Positions 55,606 through 64,000 of a DNA stretch of 64,000 nucleotides are shown in pieces. The position numbers and the translations under genes are program-made. The DNA comes from Heliocidaris erythrogramma (lineage: Eukaryota; Echinodermata; Echinoidea; Camarodonta; Echinometridae). Where the stretch lies: the NCBI GenBank assembly GCA_025617745.1, contig CM046869.1, forward strand, positions 17,996,994-18,060,993, written 5' to 3'. The notes below the pieces were generated by a model. It had not been told where the DNA came from and ran no database searches. It saw nothing but the letters and a program-made list of their open reading frames with translations. The stretch's first letter is position 1; every line of letters begins with the position of its first letter.

Positions 55606-57012
55606 TGCAGGATAAAAGGGCATTCTACATGTATGTCATAACACACAGCCCCCTGACAGAATAGATTGATATGCACTGTAGAAGGCTTAATATAAGGATT
55701 AACACAGACCTGATGGATAATACCATTCGGTATTGCTCTTCTTTTGAAATATGTTCTGTTTGTTGACACTCTGCGAATTATTATTCCTCATGATGAATTA
55801 GTCTATTAAAGGTAATCTACAGTAAATCCCCCATTAACCTTTAAAGTTAATTTTTATGATAGCGTAGATTAAGCATAGATCAATGTTTACATGTAGAAGA
55901 TGTTGACCTAAATTGTTATAGTCCACTAATGTTTGCTTTTTTCCTACCATTAGTCATATTCTTGGAAATAGATGTCAGATAAAAGATACATGTAGGTCTT
56001 GTTTTTCTTAAACCCTTTACATGTAAGTAGACAAATAAGTATATCATTCAAAATATTTACCAAACTTGCTAGCATGGCCCCCTTCCCCCAAAGATCATCC
56101 TGTTGAATCAAAAAGACATTTCATATGTACATGTACCAGGGAAGTGCATGTACTCTATTGCCTTTTCCCTGAAGTTATAAAGCGTGGCACAGTCGCATTG
56201 CTTCATATTTTATATCTGAATATATCTACCATATGTACAAACGATGTATGGCACTTAGAAACATTTTTTAGAAAATACCACATTAGACTCCGGTAGTTGA
56301 ATTGCTGATAGATTTACATACAAACTTTACGTCCACTTTTTCTCAAAATTGATTTATTGTGTATTTAGATTAGACTACATTTAACAATAAATGTCCCTCC
56401 TGCATATTTATCTCAACTAGTATCATATTGACCTTATTTTTATAGGTCTTTAGTTAAGTACTCAATCATTTGCGATTGTGACCACAATTGTTCTTGGATG
56501 GCTGTATTCACCTTGAAAAGGAAGGGAAATTGCAGGTCAAATGATATTGAGAATGGGCCATTACAAGTGCAGTGTCAAACATTGCAGGGGGTAGCGAGTC
56601 AAAGTACAGTTACTGTTATTATAACCACTTCCTTTTTATGATGTATACATGTGCTATGTAGGTAAAGAGGAACAAATTTAGGATTTCATCAATGATTGAA
56701 AAGGGTGAAATTGGGTTGAAATCTTTGTATTTTACTATGGTTGGCAATGTATGTGTAGGCCTACATATATGTAAGCAGCATCACACCATTGGTTAGTCTG
56801 TCAGTACAGACTGTTTCAAGAGTACAGGGAAAAAAACAAGAACTTTTTGTGTGCTTGAAACTTTGGAAATTTGTGAGTTGTCCAAATTTGCAAAAGTTTT
56901 ATGTCGTAAAATTATTGAATTGTTCCTTCATGTGAGAAAGGATTTGTGAATGTAGCCAGGCATGGAAGTTTATAATAGTTTTACAGGAGTCACTTGTACT
57001 GTTTTCATATCA
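55606..57012 (+). other. TGFBR3 intron 2, no gene seen
   Basis: AT-rich with TAGGCCTACATATATG-type words. The frame at 56066-56296 has no motif. Confidence 0.5.
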
Positions 57013-57775
57013 GGGGTAGAAGTGGTCTTAGTCTGGACTTAACCGTGACTAAGCCGTGATACCAAAGCTAATACGAAAGCTATCAGGACTAAAAGCCAAC
57101 TTCTCAAACCACTTCTCGAGCAGGGTTAAGTCCCGACTAAGCCCTGACCGGAAGTGGGTTGAATCGTAAATACCGAATATCAACGCTAAAGTGTCATTCC
57201 CACGTTATCTTGCTTTTTTTTTTCAAATCATAAATGGTATTTTTGTGATAAAGCCTCTGATGATGATGATTACGGCTTGCTGATACAGCTCTACTGATTT
57301 TCAATAAATAGAGAGATTCGCAATATTTACAGTACTTGTACATGTAAATGTACCGGTTGAGTGTAATTAATGATCATTTTTACTATCCCTCGATTTAGAA
57401 TATAGGTTTATATTTGTCATATAAATATAATATAATATAATATAATATAATATAATTGTGTATCAACATTGATTGCGAATGATCCATAATAAAATGAAAT
57501 TGAGAGGTTTATCATTATCTGTATCATTATTTTGCAATTGACAGTACGACGAATCTACTTACAACAAGTTTGTACTCACTCAAATTTGGCGCGATATAAA
57601 TAGCGCGGGAGTAGGAGAGGGAAGAGACCGCAGAAACCATGGAAACAAGTGCGCATATTAAGCAGATGGGGTGCGGTCTTGCTGCTGTAATATGAAAGCT
57701 ATCAGGTTTTATAGAAGTGGATCTACATGTATTGACCCCCGACTAAGCCCCGACTCGGCCCGCTTTGGCAGTAAA
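57013..57775. repeat. Repeat rich in GACTAAGCC(C/G)(C/T)GA words
   Basis: GACTTAACCGTGACTAAGCC, CGACTAAGCCCTGACC and CCCGACTAAGCCCCGACTCG occur at 57040, 57130 and 57735, with AAGCTATCAGG and AGAAGTGG at both ends. It looks like an inverted element of about 760 bp with decayed arms. A (TATAA)n run lies at 57420-57455. Confidence 0.5.
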
Positions 57776-57939
57776 CATGAAAACGGTATAACATGTAATA
57801 CATTTATTATACTGCAAATGCACTGAAGTAATATTTACTTGAAATTCTCACTTTTAAGATTTCATTGTTTGCGTGGTATCATGGATTCTTAATTTTCTCA
57901 AATGTCATTTTTCTGCAGAGTTTGATGCATCGTTAAAAT

Positions 57940-58550
57940 TTCCTCATGGCATTGTCAAAGTGTAGAAGCCCAGAAGGTATCACTCTCTCACCAATACTGT
58001 TTTGGAATGCAGGACGTGCTGGAGAAATGATCAAGATGACTATTTAGGGCTTTTTATATGATTAATAGTCAAATCATCGGCTTGCCGGTCATTATCATGC
58101 TCAGATGGTATGGGTTTGGCACGTGTGGCATGCAGGCTAAAGAGGTACATGCAGACCTAATAGCCTAAGAGACTCGTAATTATAAAGAAACGTATAAGGC
58201 TTCATAGTAAAGCTAAAGGAGTGTACAAACTACAACATAAAGTTATAAATACGATACTCGTATGATAGCATGTTCAACTACAAGGGGATGTTGATCCTTT
58301 ATTGAGTTTGTTATACATGTACATGTATGACGTTTCTTACGATGTTCAGACTATGAAAATATAATACTTATCATATAGGATTCTCTTAGCCATGCAATGA
58401 ATTTAGGTAGTATGAACAGATTCCTGATAAAATACTAAATAGTCATCTTGATCATTTCTCCAGCACGTCCTGCATTCCAAAACAGTACGGCTTGATATTG
58501 CTTGGCAGTGATACCTTCTACACTTTCACAATGCCACAAGGACATTCTAA
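57940..58550. repeat. Foldback repeat with ~110-bp arms
   Basis: TCATGGCATTGTCAAAGTGT, AGAAGGTATCACT, CTGTTTTGGAATGCAGGACG and GCTGGAGAAATGATCAAGAT on the left are mirrored at 58433-58546. The arms enclose about 385 bp of unrelated sequence. Confidence 0.85.
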
Positions 58551-58620
58551 AATTCAGAGAAACTAGTAAAATAGTGTAAAGTCACAAACTTTCATGACCT
58601 AAAAAGCTTTCAAAAATCTT

Positions 58621-59028
58621 TAAAGAAATGGTTGAGTTCTGGTGAAGATGAAAAATAATTTGTGAGCTTTTGTCTTCCTTTTTAATGTCATTTTGGAAGG
58701 ACATCATATATCAGAAATGTCCCCTGAAAAGGATTGCCTTTCAAATGCCCTGGTATTTGAAATAAGACAAGAAATAGCTGTAATGTGTGGACCAAACTGT
58801 GTGTGTCATCGCATATATTCAGTACATGTATACCCATTGCTGTGTGCAGTGCATGTGACTTTCTTCAAGTTTAAGTCAATTTCCTATCATTTCGATGATT
58901 CCAAAACCTCATAATAAAATAACAAATTCTTGTGTACTACATTTAAACAACCAATCCTACCGGTAATTGCTTTCAGACAGTTTCTTTCATGATGTAATCC
59001 CATGACCACAACCCGACTTTATATTTAA
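58621..59028. mobile_element. G1 MITE, inverted copy
   Basis: Both ends show the G1 terminus (GGTTGAGTTCTGGTGAA; ATGACCACAACCCGACTTTA). The middle matches 63351-63728 in reverse complement (TGTCCCCTGAAAAGGATTGC, GATTCCAAAACCTCA). Confidence 0.8.
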
Positions 59029-59044
59029 ACGGATACGCCACCAG

Positions 59045-59257
59045 GCGGCCGTAGGAAAGTCAGGATTGCGTAAGCCCCATTCACTCGTACATAAGTATGT
59101 GCATCGAAAGCGTCCGTCGGACTACTGGGATTACAATTTCGGAATGCACGAAGCCGACCGAATCTGGCACGAGAGCTCGAGCTCAGGCGGAGCGTGCATG
59201 TTGCGCGGCCACCAGTCTGTCCGGAGTTTGCTCCCCGCGGGGCAACGGCATGATCAG
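59045..59257 (+). CDS. GC-rich candidate exon, phase 0 to phase 0
   Basis: Between an AG (ccaccag) and a consensus donor (ATCAG|GTAACG) lie 213 nt, 71 codons without a stop: KPHSLVHKYVHRKRPSDYWD, YNFGMHEADRIWHESSSSGG, ACMLRGHQSVRSLLPAGQRH. The GC content is far above the surroundings and the phase fits the phase-0 end of the TGFBR3 exon at 52911. But the acceptor lacks a pyrimidine tract (a MITE ends about 16 bp upstream) and I see no match to the betaglycan sequence expected next. It may be a real exon of this or another gene, or a GC-rich island. Confidence 0.35.
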
Positions 59258-59492
59258 GTAACGATCACGGTGCCCTCTCGCGGGATTTAAAAATGTCCAC
59301 AATCTGCAGTTGAATATCCCTTTAACAGCGGTCCTTTTCGGAGCAAGACCGCAAAAATTTGTTGTTGTAATTCAATCTTTTCCATTTTCAGGACATGAAA
59401 CTTTAGCGAATCTGGACCATTTACATGTATGAAATTTTGGAAATTTGAAGCATGTGGAAGATTCAGGTTCACAGTATAAATGTAAACATCAT

Positions 59493-59557
59493 CTGTTCAG
59501 AGTCAGAATGGCGTTAACTGTATCGATATGAACTTATGTCCTTTTGGCTCTCAACAG
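59493..59557. repeat. Short hairpin repeat, second copy
   Basis: CTGTTCAGAGTCAGAATGGC and GTCCTTTTGGCTCTCAACAG, related to 2505-2567. Confidence 0.55.
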
Positions 59558-60384
59558 ATTATGTAGTTTCTTTCATTATTAAATATTTCTGCAAGTACTC
59601 TCTTAAAGGTAATGTTTAATTTTGGTAAGCCCTCAAAAACTTTTCATCACATTTATTGCAGTTTTGTTGATAAATAGCAAGACATTAGCAATACAAAGAT
59701 GCTGTGAAGATTTCATTTCCTAAAGTTTCATATTAAACAAATGAGAGGCAAACAATAATTTAGATGCAGGATCAGGGATATAAACTCCCAAACTTCAGCA
59801 TGCACTATATACACACGAGTTGAAAACCTACACAAAGTGACACACATGCTATCTCCATGCAAAGCCTCGAGATTGAGGTGCGGAGAGCTGTCGGGGTGGA
59901 AAGGTCTTAGCGTAGGGCAGTATATTGCCATGCTCTAGCATTCCTTGAATATATTTACTGTAAAATTCACTGGAAATCATTGATGGAATGCCAAATGATC
60001 TCGTACAAACATCTTTCTATATACGGAAAACAACAGACTATATTTAACACTTTCTTTCCAATTTCCTTTTTGCTACCTAAACCGTACATGAGCTTTAACC
60101 CCCCTCCCCTCCCCCCCCCCAAAAAAAAAGAGATGGCTCTGTTTGCCAGAATAACTGTAGAAGCACTTGATACATTATACATGTACATGTATCTCTACCC
60201 CACCCCTTGCTACCCATTACTTCACAGCATATTTCAGTTTCTTTTATTTTCCTTTCAATGAGGTTTGCGAATCTTTGAGCAGCTTGCTTTCTGCAGAAAA
60301 GAGGCATTGTGGGACCCATTTAGAGCAGAAATGATTCGTAAGTGTCAAGATTTTTATTGATCACTTGAGCTGAATGGTTTGGGT
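59558..60384 (+). other. TGFBR3 intron, no gene seen
   Basis: Contains a C-run/A-run junction at 60101-60130 that produces spurious frames on both strands. Confidence 0.5.
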
Positions 60385-60481
60385 ACTGGCCCTGATCCTG
60401 ATTCATATGCTGCATAAATCCACAAGCTCATGCTCCAATGAATCCTTTTTCATTTCTCTCTCTATTATTTCTTTCTCTATT

Positions 60482-60512
<31 letters not shown>

Positions 60513-61317
60513 ATCTTTATCTCTCTTTCTCATTGTAGTCTGTGAGAAGAGACTATACAGTATACTGATCCTGATTCAAACCCTACATAAATCCACAAGC
60601 TCATGCTCCAATGAATCCTTTTCTCTTTCTCTCTATATTATTTCTCAGTTTATTTTGTTCTTTCTCTCTCTCTCTCTCTATCCTATGCCTCTCTGTGTGT
60701 CTCTCCAATGAATCTGTTTCTATTTCTCTTTTTATTTCTCAATTTCTTTCTCTCTCTCTATATTTGCCTCTTTGCCCCTCTTTCTCTCTGTCTCTCTCTC
60801 TCTGTCGCTCTCTGTCTCTTTCTATCTGTAGTCTGTAAGAACGGACTACTGTAAATGCTGTTATTTTCATGCGATTAAATTTTCGCGCTGAGCGACCCCA
60901 CACAGATTCGCGGGTTCTTAAATTCGCGCTGCACAATTACTCGCTCATATTTACACACGCAGTCCATCCAAATGCATACGGCATGTGCAACTACCAGTAC
61001 ACACACACACACGCGCTCGAAAATGAATTGTACACACACACACACACACACACATTAATGTGCTGAAGCGCGCAATTCACACTGCATAGGAAACCATGCT
61101 AATATTTTCACAAGTTCTAGATTTCGCTCTTGCCGAAAATGGCGCAAAACCTACGAAAATGAATGTATCGTGTAAATTTCCACGTTTACAATATACATTT
61201 TGGTAATTCTTGCACTGATCCTGATTCAACTGCTGCATAAATCCACAAGATCGTGCTTCATTGAATCCTTATTTACCTCCTATTTCTCTCTCAATCTTTC
61301 TCCCTCTTTTCCCCCTT

Positions 61318-61348
<31 letters not shown>

Positions 61349-61430
61349 ATTCTCTCTGTCTCTCTCTCTCACTCTCTCATTCTCTCTCTCTCACTCTCTC
61401 ATTCTCCCTGTAGTCTGTAGGAGCAGATGA
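60385..61430. repeat. Three dispersed-tandem units with (CT)n cores
   Basis: CTGATCCTGATTCA, TGCATAAATCCACAAGCTCA and GCTCCAATGAATCC, followed by a long CTCTCT run and GTAGTCTGT, occur at about 60389, 60563 and 61217. A (CA)n run is at 61035-61053. Serine/leucine frames here are artefacts. Confidence 0.85.
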
Positions 61431-61584
61431 AAGAGACCATTTTCATAAATGTATAATAAAGATAATCTTTCAGTTTTGCACTAGTGAAATTACCTATCAA
61501 GAGCAACTAGCTTCAATTACTATGTAGTCGCAGTATCCGTAATGAACACTTTAGGCCTACATGAACATGTAAATAAGTACCTGT

Positions 61585-61826
61585 ACACTGTAAAAAAAAT
61601 GTTGAGTAAACATGGTAATTTTGCATCTGGCTTACTTTTCAGCAAATACATGTATATTCGCCTAATTGGGCTAAGTTAGGCTCAACTTATACTATAGTAA
61701 AAGCCAAGTAGATCGTTATTGGGGAGAAATGTTACATAATTTGGGCACAATATTGCCCCAGAGTTGGTTGGACATATAATTACCCTCATATTGGCTAAGT
61801 TTTACCTAACATTTTTATTACAGTGT
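61585..61826. mobile_element. MITE with ACACTGTAAAAAAAATGTT ends
   Basis: ACACTGTAAAAAAAATGTTGAG at the left and CTAACATTTTTATTACAGTGT at the right are inverted, about 240 bp, non-coding. ACACTGTAAAAA ends are common to several animal MITE families. Confidence 0.75.
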
Positions 61827-63350
61827 ACTGTATATATGCATTTATGATACATTGTGGGATTCATGTACATATACCTGTAGTTATGCCATCAAGGATATAA
61901 ATTAGAAAAGTTCTTGTATTTTTCAATCTGTACAGTCATTTACTTTTTTCTTGAAACTTTCAAATCTGCTTTTACTATCCATTGCAATAGAGGCCTACAT
62001 GTACAACATGCAAGATTATGTAATGATGGTATTAATGACTTTAACACTGATTAGTAGCTTAAAAGCAGTAGGCAGTAATCAATCTCAAATAAGCTAGCTC
62101 TATCCATTAGGACTTTGAATAACTTTGAGGAGCTATGATAAGGATTACATAATGAGAGATATAATGTAATCTCCCTGTTTATAGGTCTATTGATTTTTTT
62201 AATGACTTCAAACACACAGTATGTTAATGTAGTAGCAGGAGGGGCATTAAAGCTGATGTCATCAGCCTGTGTACACATCATGTATATGTGGACTTCACAA
62301 AACACACAATTGGCATGGTTTGGTGTAATGGTTGGATTTTTTTTTCTTTTTCATATAAACCCAAGGGACATCATGATCATGAATTATCAAATAAAGCCAT
62401 CCATTTAATTGAAGGGCCTACTAACATGTACATGTATATGTTTTTTGGGTGCGTTTATGCTTACTTTTGAAGGCAGAATGAGCGTTTTGAAATGCTCATT
62501 GTAAACACAGTTCCACAGGGTACTGTTTATGCTTCCCTTCTCCAGGTGAATTCAGGTTCTGCAGCTGGATTTGCAGACCTGCATTGTGCATGCTATGTTG
62601 ACCCCGGGAGGGCAGGTCAAGTTGGGGGGTGCGCTTTTTCGAAACTGTATGAAACTGTATGTATATTCAAAGAGAATATGTTGATTGTATAATTTGTGTT
62701 TCATGGAATCGTCAATAAAGATCATTGAAAAAAAAAATACTGTGATATTATCGTGTCGCGATCTCGCACTCGACTATCGTCTTTCTCGGTCTCGATTTAC
62801 TGTTATGATTTCAGCTATTTACGTCTATTATTCCAGTTATTACGTCCATGGACTTCCTACCATGGTGGGAAAAGTGAAAGCCGACCAACACTTCACTGAC
62901 CGGGTACAAGTAATTACAACTGGCAATTTCGCACATCTCTCAACTCAACATTACGTTAAAATAGATTTACATGTACCACAAAATATTGGTTCGATATAAA
63001 ACAGAAATCTACTTTTATTCTGTTGATTTTGTCCATAAATGCACCATTATTTCACATAAAATGAGTTCAAGAAATTTCAAGAAATCCCCCCCCCCCCCCT
63101 TTGAAGATGTAGCTTTTCTGAGGAGGATTTTTTTTTTTTTTGGAGGGGTTGGGGTAATTGTCCCTAGGTGGTTAGGAGTTGGTTTTCTAATGGGGGAGGG
63201 GGGCATTTTCCTAAGAAGTACTTTTCCAGGGGGTACACGCACTCGGTAATTTGAAATACTCTATATATCTACAATACAATAGAGAATTCAATACCTAAAA
63301 GATATTTTTGAGTCATGTTTGCTACTGTGTTTCATAGTAGGTCCAAGGTT
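61827..63350 (+). other. TGFBR3 intron, no exon identified
   Basis: A GC-richer segment at 62540-62640 (GTGAATTCAGGTTCTGCAGC ...) is open for a while but has no recognisable protein character. C/G/T runs lie at 63086-63160. Confidence 0.45.
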
Positions 63351-63728
63351 TAAAGATAAAGTTGAGTTCTGGTCATGCAGTTACATTGTAAAAGAAACTG
63401 TCTCAAAGCAATTGGGAAAGGTTGACCATGTCTACAATACATGGGTGTATACTGTAAGGTTTTGGAATCCTCAAAATGATAGGAAATTAACCCAATCTCG
63501 CTGAAACCCACATGCACTTCACACAGAAATGGGTATATGGGACTGCACGCACATGTGGCATGAGAATTCTGCCCAAGCACTTCAACTCTCTTTCATCATC
63601 TTTTGGAACATGAGGGCATTTGAAGAGCAATCCTTTTCAGGGGACATTTCTTCTATGATGTTCTTCCAAACTGACATGAAAAGAAAGAAAAAGCTCACAA
63701 ATTAGCTTTCACCTTTACCAGAACTCAA
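63351..63728. mobile_element. G1 MITE, most complete copy
   Basis: TAAAGATAAAGTTGAGTTCT with GGTCATG at the left and CTTTACCAGAACTCAAG at the right. The body carries CTCAAAGCAATTGGGAAAGG, GGTTTTGGAATCCTCAAAAT and GAGCAATCCTTTTCAGGGGA. Confidence 0.8.
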
Positions 63729-64000
63729 GCAACCTTCTCTTTGGTTTCAATGCAGTTCCTGTTCTTCATTGCTGATACCAAGAAGAGGGCCATATGATAT
63801 TTGTACTCCAGTTTTAGTTTCCTGCTTCTTTGAAGACCAAAGGATGTGTTTATTTGGACGATGATAGCTCATAACAGTGGGTGGTATAAAGGTTAATAGC
63901 TTCAAATTACATAGATCATGCCAATAGCAAGCAGGGTTGGTAATTTTTTTAATTTAATCATGAATTCAATTCTCGATTTATAACAATAAAAATTTGTTTT
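63729..64000 (+). other. No gene confirmed at window end
   Basis: A good acceptor-like site (cttctctttggtttcaatgcag) ends at 63755. The phase-0 frame after it stops after 13 codons, so I do not call an exon. Confidence 0.4.

Noticed and set aside
60611-60838. Serine/leucine-rich hydrophobic protein
   Set aside because: Translation of a CT microsatellite.
1-64000. CRISPR arrays, operons, prophage or plasmid functions
   Set aside because: Split exons, SINEs, LINEs and MITEs show animal nuclear DNA; no regularly spaced direct repeats of CRISPR type were seen.

Overview
The window is animal nuclear DNA. It is AT-rich, gene-poor and crowded with interspersed repeats, with split exons and no bacterial-style operons. 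Abundant ACATGTACATGTA and TAGGCCTA words, GIY-YIG Penelope-like retroelements, tRNA-derived SINEs, CR1/Jockey-like LINE fragments, Tc1 and TTAA-flanked DNA elements, and a betaglycan-like exon together suggest a marine invertebrate deuterostome, most likely an echinoderm such as a sea urchin. The species cannot be fixed from the sequence alone.

Left part (about 0.7-20 kb): two paralogous short genes on the + strand, which I do not recognise from any named family. Each starts with a 67-nt exon coding a 22-residue signal peptide (708-774 and 15313-15379). Both exons stop one base into the next codon and share the core ILVAG plus the ending ET. In gene B, exons at 18427-18501 and 19521-19663 complete a predicted 94-residue secreted precursor. 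It has a very basic middle (RYKKPSYRRRG) and a longer, less basic tail. In gene A, three exon-2-like sequences lie in tandem (861, 2648, 3447), and a possible last exon is at 7193-7252 with AATAAA at 7423. Gene B sits directly after a tandem duplication with an 808-bp period that has copied its upstream segment twice.

Middle (about 20-46 kb): essentially all mobile DNA. It holds two Penelope-like fragments, several LINE fragments, a 922-bp near-perfect palindrome beside a 126-bp one, and four copies of an ACTCATAGC-ended element. It also holds a 5'-truncated LINE (31780-35314) inserted into a roughly 190-bp tandem repeat and itself hit by a TTAA-flanked MITE.

Right part (46.6-64 kb): the start of a gene for a TGF-beta co-receptor of the betaglycan/endoglin type (TGFBR3). 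The orphan-domain exon is 52598-52911. A candidate signal-peptide exon at 46999-47065 splices to it in frame, with a TATA box at 46629. The rest of the gene should lie beyond 64 kb. The introns are full of short inverted-repeat elements, some nested, and simple repeats.

All gene models are conceptual splicing by eye; transcripts or a database search would settle them.
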